From NCBI GenBank assembly GCA_016124635.1, contig WGNJ01000019.1, forward strand, positions 1-64,000: DNA of 64,000 nt, read 5' to 3'. Both the position numbers and the translations under genes were made by a program. This document shows positions 7,705 to 16,880 of the stretch, piece by piece. Each line of letters opens with the position of its first letter. Positions within the stretch are counted from its first letter, which is position 1. Below the pieces are notes generated by a model. The model made no database searches and had not been told where the DNA came from. It saw only the letters and a list, made by a program, of their open reading frames with translations. This DNA is from Alphaproteobacteria bacterium (lineage in GTDB: Bacteria > Pseudomonadota > Alphaproteobacteria > Micropepsales > Micropepsaceae).

Positions 7705-9605
7705 ATCTCGACCTGCGTGCCCATTTCGACCACGCGGTTGGGCGGGATGCGGAAGAAGCGCGTGGCGGACAACGCCAGCGTCTGCATCGCGATAAAGAGA
7801 TGAGCTTGCCAACGGCGGAGCTCGGAACGGCTCGCTGGGATCAGCGTTTCGCGGCCGAGGAAGAACGTGGTCTGCATCAAGTCGAACGACATCCCATGTG
7901 CGCGGCAAAGGTCGAGCGCACGCGGAACGTCCGGACGTTCCATGAAGCCGTAGCGGGCGGAGACTTGGAAGAACCCCTTGCCGAGCTTCTCGACCTCAAT
8001 GCGTTCATCGTCGCTGACACGCGGATAGTCCTCGAAGGTGACCTTCATGAAGACCACCCGCTCGTGGACGACGTGGTTGTGCTTCAAATTGTGCAGGAAC
8101 GCGGTCGGGACGACTGCCGGGTTCGAGGTCATGAAGACGGCCGTGCCGCTCACACGCTCGGTCGTGCGATCCCAATGGGAAAGGAATTCCTTGATCGGCA
8201 TCGCGTCGCGATAGAGCTTCGCGAGCAACGCTTCGCGGCCGCGCTTCCAAACCGAAAAGCCCGTGAAGGCGAACATCGCGACTGCAAACGGGAACCAGCC
8301 GCCGGACGGGATCTTCAGGGCGTTCGAAGAGAAGAACGCGAAATCGACCAGCAAGAAGCCACCGAAGACGGCGGCCGTCACCCAGCGGTTCCAGTGCCAA
8401 ATCCAGCGTGCCACGATCGCGGCCAAGATGGCGTCGAGCGTCATGGCGCCGGTGACGGCAAAGCCGTAGGCATGAGCCAACGCGGTCGACGAACCGAACG
8501 CAACGACGATGATGGCAACGCCCGTCATCAAGGTCCAATTGACCGCCGGGATGTAGATTTGCCCGATCTCGCTTTCGGATGTGTGGCGAATGTCCATGCG
8601 CGGCAGGTAGCCGAGCTGGATGGCCTGGCGCGTGAGCGAAAAGACACCGGAGATCACTGCCTGCGACGCAATGACGGTCGCACACGTCGCAAGCGCAACC
8701 ATCGCGTATAGCGCCCAGTCGGGTGCGAGCAGGTAAAACGGGTTCTTGAGCGCCGATGGGTCGGTGATGAGCAACGCGCCTTGACCGAAATAGTTCAGCA
8801 CAAGGCACGGCATGACGAAGAAATACCATGCCGTGCGGATCGGACCTTTGCCGAAGTGGCCCATGTCGGCATAGAGCGCCTCGGCGCCCGTCACGCACAA
8901 CACGATCGCACCAAGAGCGACAAAAGTGTCCCAAGGGTGCGCGAGCACGAGATCGATTGCGTAGAATGGCAGTAGGGCCTGCAGCACGCTTGGCCTGGTA
9001 ATGATCTCGGCGATGCCCAACACGCCCAGTGTGCCGAACCAAAGCAACATGATCGGGCCGAACAGCTTGCCGACGCCGTGGGTGCCGCGGCTCTGCAAGA
9101 GGAACAGCACGATGAGAATGAACGTTGCTAGCGGCACGACGAACGGGTCGAAGGCGTCGGTGGCGACCGACAGGCCTTCGACGGCGGATAGCACCGAAAT
9201 CGACGGCGTGATCAGACCGTCGCCGTAGAACAACGACAGACCGACGAGCGCCATGATGAGAATAATAGCGCGACGCATGGGGGCCGCGTGGCCGGCTCGC
9301 AGCGCCAATGCGGCAAGCGAAAGCACACCGCCCTCGCCCTTGTTGTCGGCCCGCATGATGAGCCAGCAATATTTCAGCGACACAATGATGACGAGCGACC
9401 AGAAGATAAGCGACAAGACGCCCAGCACGTCGGGATGGTTGAGCTTCAGGCTGCCGCCCGTGGCGTCGTCCACGCTCGCGAAGGTCTGATGCATCGTATA
9501 AAGCGGGCTCGTACCGATATCGCCGTAGACGATACCGAGCGCCGCGAGCGTGAGACTCTGGTGCCGCGCGGCTTCGGCCTGCTTGGTGGTCGCGGGTTTG
9601 TCCAT
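7701..9605 (-). CDS. kup: Kup-family potassium uptake transporter
   Basis: A 634-aa integral membrane protein with about 12 transmembrane helices and a C-terminal cytoplasmic domain, the length and layout of the KUP/HAK/KT family. Diagnostic segments are LGIVYGDIGTSPLYTMHQTF near the N-terminus, GEGGVLSLAALALR, and SLFYGDGLITPSISVLSAVEG. The family imports K+ with H+ symport. It is probably co-transcribed with the malyl-CoA lyase gene upstream (29-bp gap), although no functional tie is obvious. Alphaproteobacterial genomes often carry several kup copies, so the symbol is generic. Confidence 0.96.
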   Translation of the reverse strand: MDKPATTKQAEAARHQSLTLAALGIVYGDIGTSPLYTMHQTFASVDDATGGSLKLNHPDVLGVLSLIFWSLVIIVSLKYCWLIMRADNKGEGGVLSLAALALRAGHAAPMRRAIILIMALVGLSLFYGDGLITPSISVLSAVEGLSVATDAFDPFVVPLATFILIVLFLLQSRGTHGVGKLFGPIMLLWFGTLGVLGIAEIITRPSVLQALLPFYAIDLVLAHPWDTFVALGAIVLCVTGAEALYADMGHFGKGPIRTAWYFFVMPCLVLNYFGQGALLITDPSALKNPFYLLAPDWALYAMVALATCATVIASQAVISGVFSLTRQAIQLGYLPRMDIRHTSESEIGQIYIPAVNWTLMTGVAIIVVAFGSSTALAHAYGFAVTGAMTLDAILAAIVARWIWHWNRWVTAAVFGGFLLVDFAFFSSNALKIPSGGWFPFAVAMFAFTGFSVWKRGREALLAKLYRDAMPIKEFLSHWDRTTERVSGTAVFMTSNPAVVPTAFLHNLKHNHVVHERVVFMKVTFEDYPRVSDDERIEVEKLGKGFFQVSARYGFMERPDVPRALDLCRAHGMSFDLMQTTFFLGRETLIPASRSELRRWQAHLFIAMQTLALSATRFFRIPPNRVVEMGTQVEI

Positions 9606-9634
9606 CTGAACGTCGTGAGAGAGACTGGCCAGTG

Positions 9635-10621
9635 TCAGTTCCCTGTCTGCTCGCGGATCATCTGCATCTGCTGCACGATGACCTCGGCCTGACGGATGGA
9701 AGCTAGATCGATCAGTTTCCCATTCAATGAAACCGCGCCCATTCCTTTAGCCGTGCCTTCTTTCATCGCCGCCAGGATATCTTCGGCACGTTTCACTTCG
9801 TCAGCGGGCGGAGTGTAGATTTCGTTGGCGAGCGCCACCTGGCTCGGGTGAATGGCCCACTTGCCCTCGCAGCCAAGAACGGCCGTACGGCGAGCTTGCG
9901 CGTTGTAGCCGTCCGGATCCGAGTAGTCGCCGAAGGGCCCGTCGATCGGACGCAGGCCGTTGGCACGCGCGGCATGGACCATGCGCGACAGCGGATAGTG
10001 CCAAAGATCGGCCCAATGCGTCTCGCGCCGGCCATTCGCGTCTTTATCGGTGAGCACGACATATTCGGAGTTCACGCCGCCAATATTGGTGGTGCGCATA
10101 CGGGCGGAAGCTGCGAAATCCGCCGAGCCGAAGTGCAAGGATTCGAGGCGCTTCGACGAGGCGGCAATTGCGTCGATATTGTTGAGGCCGAGGACGCTTT
10201 CGATAATCACCTCGAGCTTGATCGGCTTCTTCCTGCCGACAGCAGCCTCAGCCTGCGAGATCAGCATATCGATCGCGTAAACATCGGCGGCGGTCCCGAC
10301 CTTCGGGATCATGATGAGGTCGAGGCGCTCGCCGCCTTGTTCCACGAGGTCGATCACGTCGCGATAGCACCAGTGGGTGTCGAGGCCGTTGATGCGGACC
10401 GATATCGACTTCTTGCCGAAATTGACCGCCTTCAGGCCCTCGATGATGTTCTTGCGCGCCTGCGGCTTGTCCGGCGGCGCGACCGCATCCTCAAGGTCGA
10501 GACAGATTACGTCCGCCGGGCCGGCAGCCGCCTTTTCGAACAAGGCGGGACGCACACCAGGCACGAACAATTGAGAGCGGTTGAGGCGCGGGGAAGTGCG
10601 CTCGACCGTCGTGAAGCTCAT
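9635..10621 (-). CDS. mcl1: HpcH/HpaI aldolase family, probable L-malyl-CoA/beta-methylmalyl-CoA lyase
   Basis: A 328-aa CitE-like TIM-barrel protein. It shows the acidic metal/CoA motif CLDLEDAVAP, the segments RINGLDTHWCYRDV and MIPKVG, the catalytic-side EVIIES, and a C-terminal GKWAIHPSQVALANE. Residue by residue it closely resembles, from memory, Rhodobacter Mcl1, which cleaves beta-methylmalyl-CoA to glyoxylate and propionyl-CoA and forms malyl-CoA in the ethylmalonyl-CoA pathway. Propionyl-CoA would then feed methylmalonyl-CoA mutase, encoded elsewhere in the window. Distinction from a CitE-like or malyl-CoA thioesterase paralog cannot be settled by eye. kup follows 29 bp downstream. 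Confidence 0.85.
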   Translation of the reverse strand: MSFTTVERTSPRLNRSQLFVPGVRPALFEKAAAGPADVICLDLEDAVAPPDKPQARKNIIEGLKAVNFGKKSISVRINGLDTHWCYRDVIDLVEQGGERLDLIMIPKVGTAADVYAIDMLISQAEAAVGRKKPIKLEVIIESVLGLNNIDAIAASSKRLESLHFGSADFAASARMRTTNIGGVNSEYVVLTDKDANGRRETHWADLWHYPLSRMVHAARANGLRPIDGPFGDYSDPDGYNAQARRTAVLGCEGKWAIHPSQVALANEIYTPPADEVKRAEDILAAMKEGTAKGMGAVSLNGKLIDLASIRQAEVIVQQMQMIREQTGN

Positions 10622-10662
10622 CGGAAGCCCCTCCGACTCAGGCAGCGCCTAGAGGCACCCCC

Positions 10663-10690
10663 GGAAAAGAGGGCGGGACGCTAGTCCCGC
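10663..10690 (-). terminator. Possible terminator after xerD
   Basis: A perfect 7-bp stem (GCGGGAC, 10673-10679, with GTCCCGC, 10684-10690) and a 4-nt loop lie 12 bp beyond the xerD stop. Read on the minus strand the hairpin is followed by CCTCTTTTCC, a weak T-tract. It would separate xerD from the malyl-CoA lyase gene. Confidence 0.4.
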
Positions 10691-10702
10691 AGCGCAGCAC
10701 AG

Positions 10703-11644
10703 TCAACGCTTTCGCCGCGCCGCAGCGAGCGGGTGTTTTTCGGCCACCAGCATCCTTAATCGCTCTTCTTGGACGTGCGTGTAGATTTGGGTTGTTGAGA
10801 TATCGGCGTGTCCCAACAATTGCTGGACGCTGCGTAAATCTGCGCCATGCGCAACCAAGTGGCTCGCGAAGGCGTGACGCAACACATGCGGCGAGAGTTT
10901 CGTGGGATCGAGGCCCGCTTTCAGCGCCAACTCTTTGAGCATCTGACCGACTCGGCGGCGTGTCAAATGACCGTCGGCGCCTCGCGACGGGAACAGGAAG
11001 CGGTCAGCACGATCCTTGTTGGCAACAGGCAAGAACTCTGCGCGTTCCGCAAGGTAGGCCTTTAGCGCGATGCGCGCCGGCTCGCCCAGTGGCACGAGCC
11101 TCTCCTTCCCGCCTTTACCGCGAACGAGCAGCATACGCCGCTCACCTGTCGCCGCAGCGAGGGGCAATGTCACAAGCTCCGAGATGCGAAGACCTGACGC
11201 GTAGAGCAACTCGACGATGCAGGCGAGCCTGGCGCCCTCAGGGCCCGTCAGAGCGGACACGACGTCGATCAGCTTCTTCATCTGCGGCTCGCCGACGATC
11301 TTGGGCAGAGGCCGTGCACGCTTCGGCGCTTCGACGGCGGCGGACGGATCATCGTCTCGAACACCGTCGTCTTGCAGGAAGCGATGAAATTGACGCAAGG
11401 CGGAGAGACGGCGCGCCTGCGTCGATGCCTTCAAGCCGCTTTCGCTGAGGCTCACGATGTAGGTGCGAATGTCTTCTGTATTGGCCTTACCAAGGTTACG
11501 GCCGCGGCTGCGGACATGCGCGGCAAAGTCGCTGAGATCACGGCGATAAGCATCGAGCGTGTGCGCGGCGGCACCTCGCTCCGCGCTCATCATTTCTAGA
11601 AAGGCTTCCAGATGATGCAGACCAGCGAGGGGTTTTGGCGTCAT
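10703..11644 (-). CDS. xerD: Site-specific tyrosine recombinase XerD
   Basis: A 313-aa tyrosine recombinase with a SAM-like N-terminal core-binding domain (about residues 8-95) and a C-terminal catalytic domain. Visible catalytic residues are the Arg in LLYASGLRISEL, the Lys in RGKGGKERLVPL, the HxxR in LSPHVLRHAFASH, the His in LLGHADISTTQIY and the nucleophilic Tyr in that last motif. With XerC it resolves chromosome dimers at dif under FtsK control. The ATG at 11644 is chosen because it overlaps the stop of the upstream gene as TGATG and gives the usual XerD length; a longer in-frame extension would only overlap that gene. No dif site was recognised here. Confidence 0.95.
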   Translation of the reverse strand: MTPKPLAGLHHLEAFLEMMSAERGAAAHTLDAYRRDLSDFAAHVRSRGRNLGKANTEDIRTYIVSLSESGLKASTQARRLSALRQFHRFLQDDGVRDDDPSAAVEAPKRARPLPKIVGEPQMKKLIDVVSALTGPEGARLACIVELLYASGLRISELVTLPLAAATGERRMLLVRGKGGKERLVPLGEPARIALKAYLAERAEFLPVANKDRADRFLFPSRGADGHLTRRRVGQMLKELALKAGLDPTKLSPHVLRHAFASHLVAHGADLRSVQQLLGHADISTTQIYTHVQEERLRMLVAEKHPLAAARRKR

Positions 11645-13569
11645 CAGTGCACGTTCGAAGGCGCGCCGAGAACCGCTTCGATGGCGATCGCGCGGGCTTC
11701 TTCGGTGAGGCCCACCGCAACGAGCGCCTTGACGACTCGCGACACGGTCCGGCCTTCGGCACGCTCTGGGCCCGCTTTGCCAAGCGCGATGAGCGCATTC
11801 AAAATTGTCTCGCCGACGCGATGCTGTGCTGCCGCTTGCGTCATCGCATCGAGCGCTTGGGCCTGCTCCGGCGTCGGCACCACTCCGGTCGTGTTCGCGG
11901 TCAACGCCCATTGTGCGTCGGGCGGAATGAGATAGCCAAGCGCGTCGAAGAGGGGGATTTCGCGGGCGGCACGGTCTGCCAGCCACGCTTTCATGACACC
12001 CGGCTTCAGCGCGTGTTCGCCAAGCCAGCTGAGCGCACCCTGAACCTTTGCCGTGCGCGCCGCAGTCGGCTCGCCCAAGACGGTGTGCAGTTGAAGAGCA
12101 TTGATGGCGGGCGCGTCGGACGGAGAGCCGCCGCTCAGCGCCACATACCAACGTTCCGCCTGAGCGTCGTTGCCGGTGTAGAGCAACACACGTTCGATTT
12201 GCGGCACGAGCCACGCGAGGTCGGGCGTCGGCGTAATCTCCATCGCCGCATCCGCTGCCACGAGCGCAAAAAGCGCGAACTCATTCTGGCTATCGGCGCG
12301 AAGCAGTGCCGCTGAGAATGCCGTCGCGCGCGCCGCCGGAATGGTGCGCTTTTCGATGGCTTGGTAGAAAAGCGCGTTGGCCTTCGGGCTGCTGAGCTTC
12401 TTTGCCGCCTCCTCGGGATCGTCGAGCTGGTCGGTGGAAAACTGCTCGGAGTCGTAGGCCGCGCGGAGCTGATCGATCTGAATCAAACCGGCGGCGGCGG
12501 CGCGTTCGGCAGCGGCAAGCTGCAGCTCGTGATCGCTCGTCGCGGCAGCGAAGAGCCGGTAGCTCGGAACCCATCCGGAATCGACAATGCTCACAGGCAG
12601 CCTGGCGCCTGCAAGATGAGCGAGCGCCACGTGCAGGCCCGACGGGTTCGGGAGCGACGCGATCTTGGCTTCGGTCTTGTCCGTCATCTGACTGGCGAGA
12701 GCAAAAAACGCATCGTCCTCGATCTGACGTTCGTGCATCACGTCGATCGTCAATTGCGCACTCTGCATGTCACCCGTCAGTAGGTAGCAGAACGCACGCA
12801 TCTTCAGCCAATAGGGATCGTTCGACGATTGCCTGATCGCCGTCGGTTGACCGCACGCGGCGACGCCTTGACCTTGCAGCAGCATCGCTTCGGCAAGAGC
12901 TTGGCGGGCAGCGCTGTCGTCGCGCGGCGCTGAGGGCGCAAGCGCCGCCGCCTCCGCCGTCCAACCATTGGCGACGAGTTTGTTCAAGCGGAGCGCCAGC
13001 AGCGACTCGTCACTGCGACCGTTGCCAGACGGCGGCGCCGCAGACGTCAAAAGCAGGCGGCGCATCAGCGTCTGCATCGCCGGCGAGTTGGGCGCGTTGG
13101 GCAATGCGGCGATGTCGTTTTCGATCGTCACGCGCGTCGAGCCACGCCACAAATCAGGTTGTAGGCCGCCGTCACTTGGGGCCATCAAACCGGCGCCGGA
13201 GGGATCAACGCGTCCTAGCCCGGTGACCGTTACCGCCGGTCCGTTCGGCTGACCGGGTTGAGTCGGGACCCTGATGGTTTGGTCGGTCTGCCAATCCGCA
13301 GTGCTTCTGGCCTCTCCCGAAGAGGGCGCAGGCACGGCCTGCGATGGCGCCGATTGAGGCGTCGAGGTGGTGCTGGTGGTGGTGGTCGTCGTCGTCGTCG
13401 TGGTCTGATCGGCCGGCTGAGACGGTGGCGCGAGACCCCGCGGCGCTCCCGTCGCCTGTTCAGATTGCTGCTCTTCCGCCTGCGCCGCGGCACCGAGCGC
13501 CAAACTCAGGCCGACGGCCCAGACCAATGCCCGCATGCCACCAGCGTCGCTAGTGCGGGAACTTGTCAT
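11644..13569 (-). CDS. Large exported hypothetical protein with poly-Thr tract, coupled to xerD
   Basis: A 641-aa protein with an N-terminal signal peptide (MRALVWAVGLSLALGAAAQA). It is then a Thr/Ser/Pro linker containing an uninterrupted run of about ten threonines at residues 57-66. The remaining ~500 residues are Ala-rich and helical, with repeat-like or solenoid character and no recognisable enzyme motif. The start may be ATG 13569 or, just before the signal peptide, ATG 13536. The stop overlaps the xerD ATG (TGATG), so the genes are translationally coupled. Its N-terminus abuts a 64-aa membrane protein gene. The conserved position upstream of xerD suggests an envelope role, but no function can be claimed. 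Confidence 0.8.
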   Translation of the reverse strand: MTSSRTSDAGGMRALVWAVGLSLALGAAAQAEEQQSEQATGAPRGLAPPSQPADQTTTTTTTTTTSTTSTPQSAPSQAVPAPSSGEARSTADWQTDQTIRVPTQPGQPNGPAVTVTGLGRVDPSGAGLMAPSDGGLQPDLWRGSTRVTIENDIAALPNAPNSPAMQTLMRRLLLTSAAPPSGNGRSDESLLALRLNKLVANGWTAEAAALAPSAPRDDSAARQALAEAMLLQGQGVAACGQPTAIRQSSNDPYWLKMRAFCYLLTGDMQSAQLTIDVMHERQIEDDAFFALASQMTDKTEAKIASLPNPSGLHVALAHLAGARLPVSIVDSGWVPSYRLFAAATSDHELQLAAAERAAAAGLIQIDQLRAAYDSEQFSTDQLDDPEEAAKKLSSPKANALFYQAIEKRTIPAARATAFSAALLRADSQNEFALFALVAADAAMEITPTPDLAWLVPQIERVLLYTGNDAQAERWYVALSGGSPSDAPAINALQLHTVLGEPTAARTAKVQGALSWLGEHALKPGVMKAWLADRAAREIPLFDALGYLIPPDAQWALTANTTGVVPTPEQAQALDAMTQAAAQHRVGETILNALIALGKAGPERAEGRTVSRVVKALVAVGLTEEARAIAIEAVLGAPSNVH

Positions 13570-13744
13570 CGGGCAGAACCACTTCTCGCTTGTGCTGCGT
13601 CGGCGTTAGTGTCGTCGCATAATAGGCGAGGCCAGCGCCAACAAGAGCCAAAACGACCACAGCGCCTATAAAAAGCCGGCCGATTTGAATTAGGCCGCTC
13701 CGACCGTAGGAATCGTCCCGAAAACGCTGCCTTCCTCGTGCCAT
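13550..13744 (-). CDS. Small single-pass membrane protein upstream of the xerD unit
   Basis: A 64-aa protein beginning MARGRQRFRDDSYGRSG. It has one strong transmembrane helix (LFIGAVVVLALVGAGLAYYA) and a short polar tail ending LPDDKFPH. The ATG at 13744 is chosen because residues before it look non-coding and lie in the intergenic gap shared with the divergent aroK (81 bp). Its stop overlaps the most upstream possible start of the large exported protein by 20 bp, suggesting one transcript of this gene, the exported protein and xerD. The family is not recognised. Confidence 0.65.
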   Translation of the reverse strand: MARGRQRFRDDSYGRSGLIQIGRLFIGAVVVLALVGAGLAYYATTLTPTQHKREVVLPDDKFPH

Positions 13745-13825
13745 TTGGCCGCCTTTCCTGCCGTTTCCGCGGGCCGCCGGACTGGCGGGCTCCCAGCGCT
13801 TAATGTACATGCTGATTCCCAAGGT

Positions 13826-14410
13826 ATGAACAATATGCAGGTGCACGAGCAAAAGGCGCCCCAGGAAGCGGTGCCGGCCCTACAGCAGCGTAGCCTCGTC
13901 CTTGTCGGCCTCATGGGGGCCGGCAAGAGCACGGTTGGTCGCCGGCTTGCGAGCGCGCTCCGCCTGCCCTTTCACGATGCAGACCACGAAATCGAGGCAG
14001 CAGCCGGCTGCTCGATCACCGATTTCTTCGAACGCTATGGGGAACCGGCCTTCCGCGAAGGCGAGCGCAAGGTCATCGCAAGGCTCCTCTCCGGCCCGCG
14101 CCACGTCCTTGCGACAGGTGGCGGCGCCTTTATGGACCCGCAGACGCGGGCGCTGATCAAAGAGCGCGGCCTGTCGATTTGGCTCAGGGCGGACATTTCG
14201 CTTCTGATGGAACGCGTGACCAAGCGACCGACGCGGCCGTTGCTGAAGAGCGGCGATCCGCGGGCGACGATGGAGCGGCTGATCAACGAGCGCTACCCGG
14301 TCTACGCGGAGGCCGACATCACGGTCGATTCGAACGGCGGACCCCACGAAGCGGTGATGCATCAGATCATCACCAAGCTCGCGGCTTTGGGAGTGAAATC
14401 GTACTCATGA
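13826..14410 (+). CDS. aroK: Shikimate kinase
   Basis: A 194-aa kinase with the Walker A loop GLMGAGKST, the shikimate-binding DADHEIE and FREGERK segments, the substrate motif LATGGGAF and the lid arginine in KRPTRPLL. It phosphorylates shikimate at the 3-hydroxyl in the chorismate pathway in the cytoplasm. A ~24-residue N-terminal extension precedes the core; the start at 13826 is favoured by AAGG just upstream, and 13835 is an alternative. The stop overlaps the start of aroB (ATGA), which gives a coupled aroK-aroB unit as in most Alphaproteobacteria. Confidence 0.96.
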   Translation: MNNMQVHEQKAPQEAVPALQQRSLVLVGLMGAGKSTVGRRLASALRLPFHDADHEIEAAAGCSITDFFERYGEPAFREGERKVIARLLSGPRHVLATGGGAFMDPQTRALIKERGLSIWLRADISLLMERVTKRPTRPLLKSGDPRATMERLINERYPVYAEADITVDSNGGPHEAVMHQIITKLAALGVKSYS

Positions 14411-15543
14411 CCGCCGAACGCGTGCGCGTGGGCCTTGGCGACCGCGCCTACGACATCGTCGTTGGCCGCGACGTCCTGGCGAGTGCCGGACGCGAGATAT
14501 CCGCGCTTACGAAAAGCCGCCGAGCGTTCGTGGTGACGGACGAGAACGTTGCGCGACGCCACCTCGACGCGCTGCGGCACGCGCTGCGCGAGAGCGGCAT
14601 CGAATGTGCGGTCGCGATCCTACCGCCGGGCGAAGCGACGAAGAGCTTCGCGATGCTCGAACATGTGACCGGTCTGATGCTCGACGCGAACATCGAACGC
14701 GGCGACATGGTCGTGGCGATCGGCGGCGGCGTGATCGGCGATCTCTCGGGCTTCGCCGCCGGCGTATTGAGGCGCGGCGTCGACTATGTGCAAATCCCGA
14801 CGACGCTGCTGGCGCAGGTCGATTCCTCCGTCGGCGGCAAAACGGCGATCGACACGCCGCAGGGCAAGAATCTGATCGGTCTCTTTCACCAACCGCGCTT
14901 GGTGCTCTCCGATACAGGCGTGCTCGATAGCCTGCCGTCGCGCGAGATTCGGGCGGGCTTTGCCGAAGTCTTGAAGTACGGCTTGATCGAAGACGCAGCG
15001 TTCGCCGAGTGGGTCGCGATGCATACGCAAGCGATCCTGACCAAGCCCGGCGCCGAACGGCGCGACGCGATCGTCAATGCGTGCAAGATGAAGGCGCGCG
15101 TCGTGGAAGCGGACGAGCGCGAGGCCGGGCGGCGCACCTTGCTCAATCTCGGCCACACTTTCGCGCACGGGATCGAAGCGGCAGCGGGTTATTCCGGACG
15201 TGTCCTGCACGGGGAAGCGGTGGCAGTCGGCTGCGGGCTCGCGTTCGAACTTTCCGAACGGCTCGGCCTTTGTGAGAGCGGGACAGCGGCGCAAGTGCGC
15301 GACTGGTATGCGGCGGCCGGACTGCCAGCGCGGATCAGCGATCTGCCCGATCTGGGCGCGACGGCGGATGAGTTCATGACGATGATGGCGCAGGACAAGA
15401 AAACGCGCGGCGGGCGCATCGTATTCGTGCTGGCGCGCGGCATCGGTAAGGCGTTCGTCGCCACCGACGTGGAGCCGCAAATCGTCGAACGCATGCTCGG
15501 CGAAGCGCTTGCGGAAGAACAAAGCACTCAAACGAAGGCCTAG
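14407..15543 (+). CDS. aroB: 3-dehydroquinate synthase
   Basis: A 378-aa enzyme with the NAD-binding stretch AIGGGVIGDLSGFAA and the conserved IPTTLLAQVDSSVGGKTAID. The zinc ligands sit in the FAEVLKYGLI (Glu), NLGHTFAHGIE (His) and VLHGEAVAVG (His) segments. It converts DAHP to 3-dehydroquinate in aromatic amino acid synthesis. Translation starts within the stop of aroK (ATGA overlap at 14407). The CorC-like gene follows 5 bp after the stop, so all three are probably one operon. Confidence 0.97.
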   Translation: MTAERVRVGLGDRAYDIVVGRDVLASAGREISALTKSRRAFVVTDENVARRHLDALRHALRESGIECAVAILPPGEATKSFAMLEHVTGLMLDANIERGDMVVAIGGGVIGDLSGFAAGVLRRGVDYVQIPTTLLAQVDSSVGGKTAIDTPQGKNLIGLFHQPRLVLSDTGVLDSLPSREIRAGFAEVLKYGLIEDAAFAEWVAMHTQAILTKPGAERRDAIVNACKMKARVVEADEREAGRRTLLNLGHTFAHGIEAAAGYSGRVLHGEAVAVGCGLAFELSERLGLCESGTAAQVRDWYAAAGLPARISDLPDLGATADEFMTMMAQDKKTRGGRIVFVLARGIGKAFVATDVEPQIVERMLGEALAEEQSTQTKA

Positions 15544-15548
15544 CGAAA

Positions 15549-16865
15549 ATGGAAAACATTGCACCTGCCCACACATTGTCGGCGGGCGATCTGCTTGTGT
15601 CGGTCGGCATCACTTTCGTGCTGATGACGCTCTCGGCGTTCTTCGCAGGCTCCGAAACGGCAATGACCGCCGCCTCGCGCGCGCGAATGCATCAACTCGA
15701 GAAGGACGGCGAGAAGCGAGCGAAAGCCGTCAACTGGCTGATGGAACACCGCGAGCAGATGGTGGGCGCCATGCTGCTCGGCAACACGTTCGTCAACATT
15801 GCCTCGTCGGCGCTCGTCACCAGCGTGCTTTTGACGTTGTTCGGAAGCTCGGGCGTCGCGCTTGCGACTTTGGTCACGACGGCGCTGGTTCTGATTTTCT
15901 GCGAAGTGCTGCCGAAGACCTACGCAATAACGAACGCCGACGGCACCGCGTTGTCGCTCGGCCGTGTCATCCTGTTCATCGTTCAGGTGTTCCGTCCAAT
16001 CGTCGACGCGGTCCAGTGGCTCGTGAAGATCATCCTGTGGCTGGTCGGCGTGAAGTCGCAAGGTCTCGTCGAGGACGAGGAAGAAGCCGCGCACGAAGAG
16101 ATCCGAGGCGCCGTCGATCTCCATCACTTGCACGGCGCCGTCGAAACCATCGACCGCAACATGCTGAGCGGCATTCTGGACCTCAAAGACCTGCAGGTGG
16201 CCGACGTCATGATCCACCGCAAGAACATGATCATGATCGACGCCGAGTCGCCGCCGCAAGAGGTGCTCGACCGAGTGTTGTCGCAGCCGCACACGCGATT
16301 GCCGATCTACAAGGGAGACACCGAGAACATCATCGGCGTCATTCACGTGAAGGACCTGCTGCGCGCTCTGTCACGCAACAACGGCGACATCAAAGCGGTC
16401 AACGTCAACACGCTTGCCGCAAAGCCGTGGTTCGTGCCGGACACCACATTGCTCGCCGACCAGCTGCGCGCGTTCCTGCAACGGCGCACGCATTTCGCAT
16501 TGGTCGTCGACGAGTACGGCGCGCTGCAGGGATTGATTACGCTCGAGGATATTCTCGAGGAAATCGTCGGCGAGATCCGCGACGAGCATGACCTCCCCGT
16601 CTCCGGTGTGCGACCGCAGCCCGATGGGACGACCAATGTCGACGGGTGGGTGACGATCCGCGAGCTCAACCGCGCGATGAATTGGGATCTGCCCGACGAA
16701 GAAGCGACGACGATTGCGGGCCTCGTCATCAACGAGGCGCAAGCGATCCCCGAAGTCGGACAGCAATTCAGCTTCTACGGCTTCAAGTTCGAGATCTTGC
16801 GGCGGCAGCGCAATCAAATCACCGCCGTGCGCATCACGCCGCCGAAGCAGAAGGTGGAGAGCTAG
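15549..16865 (+). CDS. CNNM/CorC-family membrane protein (DUF21 - CBS - CorC_HlyC)
   Basis: A 438-aa protein with an N-terminal CNNM/DUF21 membrane domain of about four helices (first 190 residues, including FFAGSETAMTAASRARMHQLE). A CBS pair follows (ADVMIHRKNMIMID and LPIYKGDTENIIGVIHVKDLL), then a C-terminal transporter-associated CorC_HlyC domain. Family members are linked to Mg2+/Co2+ efflux or resistance, and older annotations say hemolysin. The order aroK-aroB-this gene is a standard alphaproteobacterial arrangement. The 5-bp spacing to aroB argues for co-transcription. bolA is convergent 15 bp downstream. Confidence 0.93.
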   Translation: MENIAPAHTLSAGDLLVSVGITFVLMTLSAFFAGSETAMTAASRARMHQLEKDGEKRAKAVNWLMEHREQMVGAMLLGNTFVNIASSALVTSVLLTLFGSSGVALATLVTTALVLIFCEVLPKTYAITNADGTALSLGRVILFIVQVFRPIVDAVQWLVKIILWLVGVKSQGLVEDEEEAAHEEIRGAVDLHHLHGAVETIDRNMLSGILDLKDLQVADVMIHRKNMIMIDAESPPQEVLDRVLSQPHTRLPIYKGDTENIIGVIHVKDLLRALSRNNGDIKAVNVNTLAAKPWFVPDTTLLADQLRAFLQRRTHFALVVDEYGALQGLITLEDILEEIVGEIRDEHDLPVSGVRPQPDGTTNVDGWVTIRELNRAMNWDLPDEEATTIAGLVINEAQAIPEVGQQFSFYGFKFEILRRQRNQITAVRITPPKQKVES

Positions 16866-16880
16866 CCTCCCAACGTCGGA

